Origin: Epiperipatus broadwayi
Taxonomy: Eukaryota > Onychophora > Udeonychophora > Euonychophora > Peripatidae
Assembly (NCBI GenBank): GCA_028023455.1
Contig: JAQFVV010012545.1
Coordinates: 1,300,001 to 1,364,000, forward strand
Reading direction: 5' to 3'
DNA: 64,000 nt
Shown here: positions 35,383 through 48,500 of the stretch, in pieces
Numbering within the stretch: the first letter of the stretch is position 1
Layout: each line of letters starts with the position of its first letter
The notes under the pieces: generated by a model
What the model saw: the letters and a program-made list of their open reading frames with translations, nothing else
Database searches by the model: none
What the model was told of the DNA's origin: nothing
Made by a program: the position numbers and the translations under genes

Positions 35383-35674
35383 GAGAGATGATATCATGAA
35401 ATGTGCAGAAGAATTCTATCAAGAATTATATAGCAATAAAAAAATAAGGAAAAGTATTTCCTACAACTACTATATTTTCTGAATTGTCTAAGATTTGAAA
35501 TAAAAAAGTGAAAAATGCATTTAAATCTATGAAGGGAAAAGTTCTAGGTAACGATAGAATTATAATTGATATCTTAAAACAAGCAAGTGAAGAAATAGAA
35601 AAATTGCTGGCAAAGTTATATATCAAATGTCTAAATAATAAAGTAGTAGCAGATGATTGATAGAATACATTACT

Positions 35675-35922
35675 AATATTAAATAGTGCTAACACACTTA
35701 TAATGTAAAGCTGTATAAATTAATAGCAATTAACCAATTAAAATGGCTTAGCGCTTTCGAGAATTGCATATTATACATATAGAATGATTCCAATGAATGA
35801 GTCATAACAGACTACGATTATGAGAAATACATTTTCTCGAAAGTGCTAAGTTATTTAAATTTGTTAATTGCTATTAATTTATACAGCTTTTCGTTATAAG
35901 TGTGTTAGCACTATTTAATATT
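35675..35922. mobile_element. Nested inverted-repeat element 2, Penelope-pLTR-like
   Basis: The ends AATATTAAATAGTGCTAAC (35,675) and its exact reverse complement (ending 35,922) begin arms of about 85 bp around a central 80-bp unique part. The inner arm ends read TTAGCGCTTTCGAGA and TCTCGAAAGTGCTAA. The centre includes GATTATGA, a GAGAAA/TTTCTC stem and GAAAGTGCT (35,816-35,850), which is also found in the Penelope element at 53.6-55.2 kb. It interrupts the RT region of RTE copy 3. About 40 bp of non-RTE DNA follow, including a 22-bp palindrome. Confidence 0.68.
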
Positions 35923-35941
35923 ATTATAATTTTGACAAACG

Positions 35942-35963
35942 TAAAGCATAAATTTATGCTTTA
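35942..35963. repeat. 22-bp perfect palindrome
   Basis: TAAAGCATAAA is followed immediately by its reverse complement TTTATGCTTTA. It lies between nested element 2 and the resumption of RTE sequence, and may be part of that insertion. Confidence 0.7.
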
Positions 35964-36774
35964 TTATTAATATTTTTAAAAAATTATATTGACCTATCAG
36001 TTTTTGTCATTTCTTTACAAAATTTTTACCAAGATATTTATAACTTGTCTACAGCGAATTTTCAATTTTAACCAACCAAAAGAACAAGCTGGATTTAAAA
36101 GTATTTTTAGTAAGTGTATCACATCCAAGTATTGAGAGAAGTTATAGAAAGGACCAATGAATATGAGTTGCCATTATGTTTTGGATTTATAGATTATGAA
36201 AAAGACATTTGATTCTATAAGCATTTCTTCAGCGATTAAAGCATTGGATGATCAAGGTATAGATTCAGCAAATTGTCATATTCTAAAGAATATTTATAAA
36301 AATGCAGCAGCAATAATTAGGTTACATAATGATACTAGGAAGATTAAAATTGACATGGGTGTATGACAGAACTACTCAATATCTCCAAAACTTTTTATAG
36401 CAGTTTTGCAAAAAGTATTTTGTGGATTGGAATGGGAAGCTAAGGTGATAAAAGTGAATGGAAATTATTTAACTTATCTAGATTTTGGAAATGATATAAA
36501 TGTTCTTGCAAATAATGTTTTAGAGCTTCATGAAATGTTGCAAGAGTTGTCGGATGAAAATTAAGAAAGTAGGATTGAAAGTAAATGTTACAAAGACTAA
36601 AGTAATGTTCAATGGATCTTCTCAAAAGAAAATAAAGATTGATAATGAAGAATTAGAAATTAACAATTACAAATACCTTGGTCAGATATTATTTTAAAAA
36701 ATATCACCCACTATTTAATCACTTTATGACAAAGGTTACTTTGAGATCCAGTTTTCTCAATCAATAAATATCTT

Positions 36775-36880
36775 TTCTACCTCATCATTAACTTCCTCCA
36801 CTCATCCATATATATTTGATCTCTTACAATTTCTTGGGCTCAAGTTTAAGACTTCAACTATCTTTCTATAAATAATTATT
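36775..36880 (-). mobile_element. Small diverged RTE 3' fragment
   Basis: The plus strand reads CTCTTACAATTTCTTGGGC and AAGACTTCAACTATC, clearly like the reverse complement of the RTE 3' region (compare 33,180-33,230 and 22,430-22,480). It is a separate, more diverged piece lying between copy 3 and the next LINE. The edges are vague. Confidence 0.5.
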
Positions 36881-36948
36881 GATATTTCAGAATCATTGTG
36901 CTGGTCATTTTTATTTCATCTCTGTATACACATAATTAAATTTTCTCA

Positions 36949-37930
36949 TTGTGTCAGATATTTATATATTTTGAAGTTACAAAATGTAAAGGAAGATCTT
37001 TCATAGCTGACCTGTTCATTGCTTATAGCAATCTCCAGAATGATCTGAATGTGCCCAGTTTGGAAGGTATTAAATATAAAGACTTAATGAATTATTTTAG
37101 AAGTCATGACAATGCATGGTTGGATATATCAAAGAAAAATGTGTTAAAAAAGTTCCACTCTCTATATGCACCCCAATCCTACTTGAAATTTGTTTTCAAA
37201 CTGATGAATGGCTTATTCCCAACAACTAAGGTTCTAAATAAAAGACTACATATGAATTTGGATCCAGTCTGTTTGCTATGCAAATCTGGTGATGAAACTT
37301 TTCAGTATCTATTCGAAAAAGGTTCAGCATTTGGGCAGATAAGAGCTAAAGTGTTCCACAGGCCAATCATAAAATTAAAACTTCTACTTAGTCAATACAT
37401 TGAGAAATTTAACCCCCACAATGCAATGGTGACTATGCATACCCTTAAGACAATATGGTATATACGATGTACTATGATATTTGACAACAAGAAATTCAAC
37501 TGGCTGAGGAAACTTTATAGTGATTGGGAAACATTTCAATCAATGTCTGAGTTACTTGCCAAGGAAGATGATGAATCGAATCTGGGGTGGTCCAGGAATA
37601 ACTCTATGTGAGACTACCAGATAAACATTTGTCTTGAATAAAAGATTAATTCTTATGGGTGGCTTATTCTTTGGGCTAATCAATCATTTTGTTACATGCT
37701 TTGCTCATTTGAGTTGCATGTCTTAGAGTCTCCTTCTATTACAGTGTTACAAGTCAATATCCTTGAGTGGAAAAGAACTAGTTAATTGCCTGCAGTCTTT
37801 TTTGTCTTAATAGTGGAATATATCAAATTCTTTGGGTTTTGGTATACAAAACTGTAACATATTTATCATCTGTTTAATTACTTGTATAAATTGTAAATAG
37901 TTATTGTGTTAATAAAGGTTTATATATATT
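36949..37930 (+). mobile_element. 5'-truncated LINE: ORF2 C-terminus and 3' UTR
   Basis: The open frame 36949-37611 (220 codons, intact to its natural stop) encodes the C-terminal part of a LINE ORF2. It has KKFHSLYAPQSYLKFVFKLM, NGLFPTTKVLNKRLHMNLDP and VCLLCKSGDETFQYLF, the C-x2-C...E-T-x-x-x-L/H zinc-ribbon-like block (final His/Cys replaced by Phe/Lys). Downstream are a 300-bp 3' UTR and AATAAA at 37,911. It resembles the minus-strand LINE at 26-29 kb in motif order but is a different family. The first residues up to about 36,960 may not belong to the element. Confidence 0.75.
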
Positions 37931-40900
37931 AAATAGATAGGCTTTATATATATACTGCTTATATATTTATAAATAAATAACTTAAGAATCTACAAGTAAA
38001 ACAACTGTAGAAGAAATCTGATACTTTGATAGTTGTAAATATTTTAACAAAATGATTTACTAATACATATTCAAAAAAGAATTTGTAAATTCATATGGTC
38101 TAAAAAAATAATGCAAACAACGTTTTATCACAAAAAAGCAATATTTATTTTAAACATTTACAATAATGGACAACATGGCAAATATATATATAGCATTTTA
38201 AATTGGAAAAAAAAAAAAGAAGCCATTTATTATATATATTTTTTCTTTTAAATTATTTACATTTGATACATAGCTTGATTTTTTATACAATTATAATCTT
38301 TATATTACATAAATAATTTGGATCCTGTCCAAAGGTATTACCTTTACAATATATATATAAAAATTAAACAATTTCTTCCTTGGCTATTAATAGATTCATT
38401 CATTCTTATTTACATAAAATAAATAATGCATTCAAAAAATTAATAAATATATACTCACTATTACCTATTTACCACAATAAAAAATATAAATGACACAAAT
38501 TCTTTTTTATTCAGTATTTTACAAATTAAGCATGTGAATGATATCGCTTAAAAGTGCATAAAATTGCAATTATTTGAGAAAATCAAAAATTATAAAAATG
38601 ATTGTCAACTAAATAAAACAATTTTCCATTTTATTCCATACAATAAATCATAATTCTTTAACAATAATAATGATAAAATTTATACATTCTCATGTATTTC
38701 CACCCAACAACGTGATTTACTAAAATAAAACAAGAAAGCATAAGGAATTTTTATTACGTGAAAAAAAAAAACAATCACACACAATAATCTCATATATATA
38801 CATAAATTTACCAAATTATTTAACATGATTATTTACAAATAAGCCCCATAATTCCATTTGGAATCATTAATTTAAAGTTTGCATATAAATCAAACAATAT
38901 TAAAATTATTGCACTAATTAAACAAAAACCTATTAATAAAACATTTAAATATTAGGTTTGTTTCAAGGATAAAGCATACTGCAATAATGCTTATTTTTAA
39001 ATTAAAATTAATAAAATTCAGAAACCAGTTTGACTTTTTTTTAAAAAATTCTAGCACTGAAAACATTTGGAAATCGAATATGGCAACTTATATAAGATAA
39101 AGTTTCGTAAACATTCTATTAAACTTTCGATCCAATATTTAATCCTTTATGGCAATTTCAATTTATGAAAATATTAAAAAATTCTAGTTACTAAAAATAT
39201 ACATATATGAATACATAATTATTTTCTCTTTATAATATAAACAAATGATATAAATGCAGATGGAACATACAATAAAAAAAAGAAACAGAAAAGATATATA
39301 ATGAAAATAACAAATAAAAAGAATGAGTAGATACAATCTTCAACTTAACAAATTACTTATTAAAATTAATTATTCTTAATTTAAAAATTAAAACAGTACC
39401 AGAATTTAGGAGTTGGAGCAATTCCATATCATATATCTACAATATCCTAAAAGTAAAAGCTAATTTAATATAAGAATGTGAAATTTTACAAAATGGAATT
39501 GATAAAAATATATGGAGCTTCCACCCTTCCACTACACTCAGTCATTCTATGCCCAGCATCATTTAGTGCAGGGATAGAGTTTGAGACTCTGGAATATAAA
39601 GCCCTCGTCCCAGTTGCTGTCATTTCCAGCTCTCGAATTTATGAACTCCCGAGTTATAGTCTTTGGATTATTTATTTTATTTAAGTTAAAGTAATTCCCA
39701 AGATATTAAAATGAATTAATATCAAGCATATATATATATAATATTTCTGTTACTTCCATAAACAGTCTCATTTCAAACAATATGAGTAAAACTTCCTAGA
39801 TGTCAAATATTAAAATATCATTCCTAAAAACAAAAGTATTTGTCCATTAGATAAATACAAGTGTATAATATATAGGCAGTATTACATGGCCTGTTTTGAA
39901 AATAGATAATTTACTAGGTAACACAGTAATATTATCATCATTAGTAAGTTTGTTCTATCTATCAGCCTTATAAACAATTACTTCTAATACTATAATTTTA
40001 GAATTACATTATGAATTTTAATGAGTCCTTATATATTTATTATGTATAATATGTGAATGTATTTACTTTTTGATATAGAGTTCCAATTATAAATATTTTC
40101 CAAAAGTTAAACACACGATCATATTGACATGTGATTTTTAATCACAGTTCTCCATCGATTAATATTAAAATATCTTTTTTAGTTAGATATACATGTTTAA
40201 ATCATCAGAGTATTTCTAATGATTCCTACTGCAAAAATTTGCAAATTTGTTAAATTTTATCTATGATTAAAATGACAACTGACAATGGGTTTTTGGGGCC
40301 CCCGGATGGTGGTGGGAATACTGAATTTACTTCGAAAAATTCCAATTAAAAAAGGTGCATTTATGTTAAAACAAAAAAAATTTTATGACCCATTTTTGAA
40401 TTTTAAATTTTGTGAAACAAATTTTCAGCAATAATTTTTCTTTTTTAAAACTTAAATTTTATAACTATATCACTTTTCACAAAGATAAAGTAATTCACTA
40501 GGAAAAAAAATAATATATTTTATGAATAAATTATATATTATCATGCACAATTATAAGATAAAAGTTATATTTACTACGTTTTTATTTACTTCTTAAACTA
40601 ATCCAAACAACTTAAATTTTTCAAAAGTACAACAGTTTTTTTTACACTTCTTTCAAAAATTATATATATATGTAGTTTAGCATCATTTTGATTCAATACT
40701 ACTGGGAATCCTTGAAAATGATTTGATTGAAAGATTGGCTGAAAAATTAACATAATACCTAAAATGGGAAAAAAAAAAAAAGAACTAAATATAATTCTGT
40801 ATAATTTATTTTAAATAAAGATATTTAAATAAGGGACATAAGTGCATTGCTTTATTTGTCTTTTACAAATAACTATCGATCAATGCTATTCATATTGTGA

Positions 40901-41342
40901 TCCCCCCCCCCCAGTTAGTCCATCCAGCAACCAAATACAGTCATGTGATAACAGTTGAAAATATTTAATATGTAGAGTTTTCATTTTTAATTTATTTCAA
41001 TTAGAAATATATAAAAGCATCATATATTACTGCATAATAGATATAGCTTATTTACCTATCATGCCCAAGAACTAGGGCTAAAGACCAATCTGGGTGGAAC
41101 AGACTTTTTTTTTTTTGATAGCCTACTCATCTAGCTATCGGTATTTGACTTTTATTAGCTAAAGAACAAAAATTTGGGTTAATGTAAGTTGGTCGGATGA
41201 GTGATAATATTGTGACTGCAAAAAAAAAAAAAGACTGAAATATAATGTAATTGTACCATTGGTGTGAGAAGAATCATTCTATAAGTTTTTCCACCATTCA
41301 TTTCACTTAATATATATAAAACCAGATAAAATAAATATAATA
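37931..41342. other. Long AT-rich stretch without a recognisable gene
   Basis: A/T-rich with many A runs. One less AT-rich patch at 39,505-39,665 contains an open frame (39478-39684, +) without a recognised motif. A C10 run occurs near 40,902 and GGGGCCCCCGG near 40,297. No gene was supported. Confidence 0.5.
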
Positions 41343-42312
41343 ATCAAAAATACTCTGGAATAAACTCTACAATACTCGACATATCTATATAAAAAAGTCA
41401 ATAATAGCTGTAGCCATCTTATGGCAGTGTACACCACCCTAACAGCTAAAATTTAAACAACAACAAAAAATCACAAAAGTCACACAATGGCCAACTTTCC
41501 ATAATTTATATATATTCACACAATTATATTGCTTATTTAATATGTTGTCTGTCATATTTATAAAATATAACTCTTTGATTTTTCTTCTTTTCAAATCTTT
41601 TTCCTCATGTAAAATAAAAATATTATCAATGCAAAATTTAAGTATTTACATTATACAAATTTATATATAAATGGAGAACAAAAAATATTGAAAGAAAAAC
41701 ATGAATTTCATTAGCATATATAAATAATAGTGCATGTAGTAGGATTACATTGTTTCTATTCATTTTAATGTTGGTCCAAATACTGGTAGATTAATTATTA
41801 ATGGAAAGGATGTTGTTGATAAAATTAATAAATATAATTTATAAAGTAATGTGCCATTGTGGATCCAATTACATCAGTGAGATAAAATGTGCACTGAAAA
41901 GAGAATTCATAAGCATGATCCTTTATATATTCTGTAGATAGATTTAAATCTGTACTTGCTGAACATTTGTTTATTTGTAATGGAGATTTTTGCTTTGATA
42001 ATATTTTTATTTTACATGTGAAAAAAGATTTGAAAAAAAAAAAAAATCAAAGAATTATATTTTATAAATATGACAATGTATTAAATAAGCAATATAATTG
42101 TGTGAATATACATAAATTATGAAAGTTGGCCATTCATGTGAGAACATTAATGTTTTGTGATTTCACTGAGATATTTCTTTTTATTGTTTACATTTCACCT
42201 GTTAAATGCAACTCAGGATAGTGTATACTGCTGTAATCTGTCTATAGCTATTAGTGAACTTTTTATATTGGTAGTCTGAATATTGTAGTTTATTCCAAAA
42301 TATTTTGATTTT
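41343..42312 (+). mobile_element. Penelope-like element remnant with inverted terminal copies
   Basis: Arms at 41,343-41,636 and 41,987-42,312 are about 300-bp imperfect reverse complements. The 350-bp spacer encodes on the plus strand (near 41,840-41,925) the words KVMCHCGSNYISEIK and ALKR, then IHKHD, a degenerate GIY-YIG endonuclease like that at the C-terminus of Penelope-like retroelements (normal form: C-x-C-G-x-x-Y-I-G-E-T...R...H). The right arm therefore is the element's 3' region in sense and the left arm an inverted copy of it, with the RT missing. The same architecture occurs at 53.6-55.2 kb. Confidence 0.68.
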
Positions 42313-45133
42313 ATGTGTGTTCTTAAACCAAACACAAACGATAATTTATCAATCAATAGTGAATTACTGCTATTATTAATTGTATATAAATATGAATCTA
42401 TATAATTAATTAATCATAGATGGCAGAATTATATTAATAATTCTAGATTTATAAACAAAGTTATTTTTGGATACGATTCTTTTTAACACATTTTTCTGAA
42501 AACAAGTAATATAGTTAATTTTCTATATTTATATAATTTAAATATTTGAAAACATATTAATTTATAGAAAATTTCAGTAAGGATGTTTTCTTTATATTTT
42601 TGTATTTAATTAATTATAATATATATATTTTTTAAAAATTAATAATGCTTTTGAATATCTTGTGAATAAAGTCATAAATTTATTATTTACATTTTTATAA
42701 CATATATATAATAATAAACACAGTACTGATGAAACAGAAACATACTACTTTTCTATATATTGTCAATATAAATATAAACACTGCTTTCTTTTCATCGAAA
42801 AATCTGTACTACCCCAGTATTATAAAGCTTAATTTTCTAACTTGTGGTAGAATTCAAAAAGTAATTCAAATAGCATTATTAATGAGTTCAAATTAATAAT
42901 GCCATGTTTACATCTGGTTTTAGTTTGAATTTTTCCCTGGATTTTTCCAAAACTAAAAAAATTAAACCTTATAACACATGAGACAATAAGAATAAATAGC
43001 CATTTCATTCCTACAGATTTTCTACAAAGTGAGTAATTACATTTATATTAGACAGTATATGAAAAAGTAATCTATTTCTAATAGACATACAGCTTTAAAT
43101 ATCCCACTTTACAGTAAATACCTCTTCAAAAACCTCTCACAGGGACTAATGAAGGAGAAAGTAATACTCATGAATTGCTAGGTAATGAGAAATTGAGCAT
43201 TTTTTGATCAATATAAGATGATTAAACAGAAATGAGTATAGCCAACCTATCTTTAAAAAATCCTAAGCTTGATTGGAACCTGAAAAATATTTTTGTTTTA
43301 TCTATTATAGATTTACTCAGGTAATGAGAATGGCATTTGGACTTTCTAAATCACAAGATTTTTCCTATATATGTATGCAAAGTAAACTGATGGAGAACAC
43401 GCTTATTGATTAAGAATCTTATTGGAAATGGGTTATACTAAAAAAAACCCACAAATATCAGTGATAGTTTTTCATAAAAATTAGTCATTCAGTTTAAGTA
43501 GATAAAAATTAGGCAATTATTATATACACATATTCTTAAATATATATTTAGAATATACAACTGAAATATTATGAAATTGAAAATTGATCCAATTGCTGCT
43601 AAACAATATTAAAATCTTGTAGAAACACATATATCTGTCAATCAAACAAATAAGATTCACTTTATATAAGATCCCAAGAACTTGTACAAAAGACGAGTTT
43701 AGACAATGCCATCTGCGAGAATAAAATTTTATTTATCGAAAGTGGCTCAACTTAATATTCTCAAGGCAGAATCACTAAATATATATACATGATAAATATA
43801 TATACATGACTTCATCTGATATACATAAAGCAGGTGAAAACATTAACTCAAATAAAAATATTCACTGCTTGGTTATTTATGATAATTACATTCCTCTTCC
43901 TTAAATATCATTTCTTTTCATAGAAGATTTTTTACTCTTGCATCCCTATTTTCTATGATGCTCATTTACTTCATACTGTTAACGTATCCAATAGTATTTT
44001 AAAATCAATCCATTCTCTAGCTAAGATAGCATATATCTTTAATGCTAGTATTTCCAAAGCAATATTCATAAACCAATGAGTTTGATGTCCTTTCCAATAA
44101 ACTCATAACTCATGTCAATAGCTTTATGACTTCTTCATTTTTAAGTTTATTTTATGAAATAAAAGCTCAATAAATAAAGACTATAATAATAAAAGTTTGA
44201 TTTTTAAAAAGTACAAACATTTAACTACTATAGATTGTCAGGGTCCATTAAAGTTTATAATATAGTCTAAGATTAAGAAACTGTAGTAAGTGAAATTAAG
44301 ATGAGCAAATTACATTAATAATCAAGCGAATATTTGACCACAGTATGCTACTTGTCTTTAGCCGATAATGTATATACATAATAATAAAAATAATGTAATA
44401 GTTTATTGCTTGGCAGTTCATAACAAGTTTCAAACATGAGAGCTGGACAGCAATCCATTGACCTAGATCTGTCTGTCATTCTAGCGTAACACAAAACCAT
44501 GCAGGATATATATATACTTACATAATTGTATAAACTAAATATTAAAAGTTTAAAAGCTGAACTGACATTTAAAATATCAACAAAAATACAAATCTTTTTT
44601 TTTCTTGGAAAATGTTTATTCTACTTCTAATACAACTTTTTAATTATTCATGGCACATTATTATTTCTAGATTGTGACCAAAATCATAACACTTTTTATT
44701 CTTTTTTGTTGCTCTTCATTAATGCTTATAACCCTTGTTTCAATTTTATATCCAAGTCTACGTTTCATAACTATAAAATATACACCTAAAATAAATAAAA
44801 ATATATAAAAATACTTTATGTTTAAAAAGTAAATTATTTTATTCACATATTTTATAGTTATGAAGTACAAACTTTGAATATAAAAATAAGGCAAAAATTA
44901 CAAACATTAATGAAAAGTATGGAAAGAATTGCAATTTGGTGTAATGGAAAGTGAAATGATTTTAAATGCAAGAAAGAATTAATTTATGATGCATCTTTAA
45001 AATCTGATGAATAGAAAAAAAAATTAGACTGCAAATATTTCTCTGGTGGGGATCACTAGCATGAAATAAAAAAAAGTTTTCAGAATCATTTCGGAAAATG
45101 AACATAGGTGAAAATAAAAGGTATATTGTAATG
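42313..45133. other. Long AT-rich stretch without a recognisable gene
   Basis: No supported gene. The minus-strand ORFs at 44667-44894 and 44962-45204 have random AT-rich composition, the second overlapping the hAT terminus. Confidence 0.5.
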
Positions 45134-45568
45134 CAGGAGTGAGCAAATAGCGGCCTGCCAAGACAATCAGAAAAATCCACCTTGAACTGAGATTTCCTTC
45201 TCATACGTGACCGAAGATTCGTCTCGTATTTTCCACTAGGATGGCCATGTCAATACACATGAGCAGTGTAGATACGATGTGCAGTGCTTTTCCAGTTGAT
45301 CTGGTTAATTTCAATTTGACTTTGCATTGGAAAATATATACATTTCCAACTTTCATGAACCCTCTGAAAAAATGTAAAATCGGTGATGAATGTCATGTGT
45401 TTAAAGAAGAATGGACAAACAAATATTTCTTTGGTAATACAGGGAATAAAGCAATGTGTTTATTGTGTCATGAAAAAAGGTGCGGCCCTCCGCTTCCACA
45501 AAGTGGCCCCCAGTACGGCCCTCCGCCAACCTCTGCAGCCCCCGAGCCAAAACAATTGCCCACTCCTG
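45134..45568 (+). mobile_element. Miniature hAT transposon with perfect 8-bp target duplication
   Basis: CAGGAGTGAGCAAAT (45,134) and the reverse complement of ATTGCCCACTCCTG (ending 45,568) are near-identical terminal inverted repeats. TTGTAATG precedes the left end (45,126-45,133) and follows the right end (45,569-45,576), a perfect 8-bp duplication diagnostic of hAT insertion. Length is 435 bp. The interior carries the start of a transposase (BED-type finger) fused directly to GC-rich 3' subterminal sequence (GCGGCCCTCCGC repeated near 45,482 and 45,517), so it is an internal-deletion derivative that needs an enzyme supplied in trans. Confidence 0.9.
45343..45480 (+). pseudogene. BED-type zinc finger fragment of hAT transposase
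   Basis: The frame 45241-45636 contains KKCKIGDECHVFKEEWTNKY and FFGNTGNKAMCLLCHEK, resembling the N-terminus of the hAT-derived group related to GTF2IRD2/EPM2AIP1 proteins: F-x-x-x-W-x-x-x-Y-F-F followed by C-x2-C. It normally binds element ends. After the CLLCHE word the homologous sequence stops and Pro/Gly-rich codons (from the 3' terminus) follow, so the finger's His pair and the whole catalytic domain are deleted. Confidence 0.78.
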
Positions 45569-45576
45569 TTGTAATG

Positions 45577-48500
45577 AAAATATTTATGGCAGCAATTCAA
45601 TGCAAAAAAAAAAAAACAAGTTTACAAAAACTATAAATTCCTATATATAAAAAAAAGTACAACGTTACATGATTAACAAATGTAATTAATGAATTGGGAA
45701 AAATAAATGATAGTAACTGTAATAACTGCAAATAATTCATTCACAAAACTCTAAACAAATATCTTAAATACACTTTATAAATTTTATCGATTCAATCCAA
45801 AATGATAAAATAATTGAATGTAATTAGACAACAGGATTTTTTTTTTTTTTAAAAAAAGGATAAATATAAAGCACCAAAAATAATATACATATAAGCAAAT
45901 AATATTTGAGTTTAAAAAAAAAAATCAAACTGGTTAAGAGTAAATCATATAATCACATGCACACATATATACACAAATATCAAATCACTCTATATTTTTC
46001 AAAAAACTATTGTCAAAGAACTAACAAAATGAAAAATGTGAGATTGGCAATGCAACCCATACTTTGAAGTTTGCCCAGCCTTCAATAAGAGAAAAGCTAT
46101 TGCTTAAACAAAGATTGGGTATTTATGGTAATCAGAAAAGGAATTCTTGAGCATGACTTAGCAATAGTACTCACATTGAAGTAATAAAAAATACTTTAAT
46201 TAATAAAGTTTTGAAAATGATTATACAATGTTTTTAAAGCTATAATCATAAAAAAAAGGACAGTTTTTATTCTTTTTTACATTTTCAATCAAAAACTTCC
46301 AATCTTAATATTATTTATGACTATCAGTGCTTTCCAGAACTTAACCTTCGAAGTTAACTTTTTTTTTTTTCTACAAGGTTTCTTGATTATGGTACTCTTT
46401 AGTGTACACTTCCCACTATACCGTGAATACTACTTCATTTTCCCTGAAATATCTATTTAATAATTTTTTAAAAAACAATCTGTCTGGAAATGATTTATAT
46501 TTATGATATGTGATAATGCTCCATTTTATGAGGTATGTTATGGGTTAATGGATATTAATATATACTTTATATAGATAATTAACCTATTCATTCAGTATAT
46601 TGAATGTTTACTATAATAAAGAGGTATTTGAACTTAGGATTTTCAGTCTATATTCATCCACCACTCCATCTTATATATATATATTAATAATATATCCTTG
46701 CCATCTTTTAGAAGTTATGACCAAGTGTATTATTTCGATACTTTAAATATTTCTACAGAATAAATTTGTAAATGATAATAGCCTCGTAACTTTTTCTGTT
46801 CAATGTCCATTATTCATGCATATATGTTTTTTCTTTCTATGGTGAAAAATAAATTTTAATATTTTTCTTCAGTTTCATATAGATATTAAAATGTAAATTG
46901 TGTTATAATTTATAAATGTTATTTAATTACTTTCATGAACATTACCAATTATGATATTTTTTATGTTTTATAATTTTTGGGATTGTACTGCCTGGCTGGC
47001 TATTATAAGGACTTGCCCCCATTCCTTTCAATATTCTATGTATTTAATCATAATCATTAAAATTATCATTTAAACAAAAACAAAATCATGATAACTTTGT
47101 GAATTAAACTCATAGCTAAAATTTATATATTTTTTAAAAAATATAAGCACTATTTAGAAGATATGCTGAAGAATTCAACACCATAAGACATATATATCAG
47201 AGGCAAATTGTTTTTCTTTGACTTTAGTATTGCAGTATAGTATAGTTTAGTATAGTAGTTGCATATACTATTTTTTAATGACTTAAATAAACAATTTTAA
47301 ATAATATTTCAATTAGAAGAAATATATGTTTTTCAATAAATTTTTACCTTTTATATCTATGATCAAAATCACATAAGTTTATGAAACAATTTGCTACATA
47401 AAGAATATGATTTAAAATAAAAAAAAATTAATATTTTTTAGATTATAAAAAATAAATAATAAGACAACTAAATCAAAATATTTATTTATAAAGAGATTTT
47501 TTTTTTCTTAATATCAAACATAGTGTAACAACAAATTTTTTGGTAAATTTATCTTCAACATTTTGAAAAAATTAATTTCATGTGGTTTCATTCAGAACTG
47601 ATAGGAAGACAAAAGGATTTCCCATTTCTTCTTAACAGATTATTACCGATCACATATCCCACATTTACAATTTTCTAAAATAATCAATAAATGAAAAAAG
47701 AAAGGTTTAGACACATTACTTATGTTTTTTTTAAAAATAGACAACATACTTGTATTTAAATATATATTTTATACAGTAAATAATGGGTCTCATGATGTAA
47801 TGGTCAGCATTTCTATCAATTACATTAACGTTTCTAATCTGAAAGAAAATGGATATTTTCTCTAGGTAGTCAAGCATTTTTTCCAAATAGCTGATTCATA
47901 AATAACCCAATTAATTAACTATTTTTTATTGGCTGGTCAATGGGTAAAATATTTTTAGTGAGATATAAGATGAAAAAGAAAAAATGCTAAAACTGAAAAG
48001 TTAACTAGTCTTTTTCTTCATTATTCCAGGAATGCTGGACAAATCTTAATACTGCAATAAATTATTTGCCCCTGATAAATATATACATTGTCAATTTCAC
48101 AAAATAAATAACAATCAGCAGAAGAGAAATTTTGAATAATCAAAGATAGTTTAAGATAATGTATGAAGATCTTATATATACATAGTTATTTTAAAAATAG
48201 AAATCATAGTAAATTTAATGATAAGATGATATTTGCAATAGTTTATTAATAATCAGTGTAATTTAAATGAAATCAAAGGTCCAATATATAACAAAATCAG
48301 TTTGAATGTGTGTTAAAAGAATTTAATGGTTCACTAAGATCGTTGTGAATATACTGGCTTCTTAATTAATTAGAAATATAATGAGGTATTCAGAATAGAA
48401 ATATATTAATTTTATTTAAATTATCTAACTGATAAAGTACTGCATATTCATAAAATTAATAAAGCTATACAATATTTCCCAAATCAATTATTAATTGTGT

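Larger units (their letters stand above)
33541..36693 (+). mobile_element. RTE LINE copy 3: 5' segment (element start to RT), plus strand
   Basis: Starts with the same 5' terminus as copies 1 and 2 (AAGGAGTTTGCT) and follows them through endonuclease and RT until the words KYLGQI at about 36,690, exactly where the inverted 3' segment at 33,064-33,540 takes over. About 20 bp of the element between the two parts are missing. The frames are heavily decayed. The catalytic motif reads F-G-N-D (36,484-36,495). Two inverted-repeat elements (35,130-35,382 and 35,675-35,922) are nested inside. The layout fits a twin-primed insertion with a full-length inverted 5' part. Confidence 0.85.

Noticed and set aside
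39478-39684. 68-codon plus-strand ORF in a GC-richer patch
   Set aside because: No domain; shares short words with 63,460-63,500, which points to a non-coding repeat and not a gene.
47785-47815. Sequence like the 5' half of a tRNA (ATGATGTAATGGTC)
   Set aside because: No B box, anticodon arm or acceptor partner downstream; at most an old tRNA fragment.
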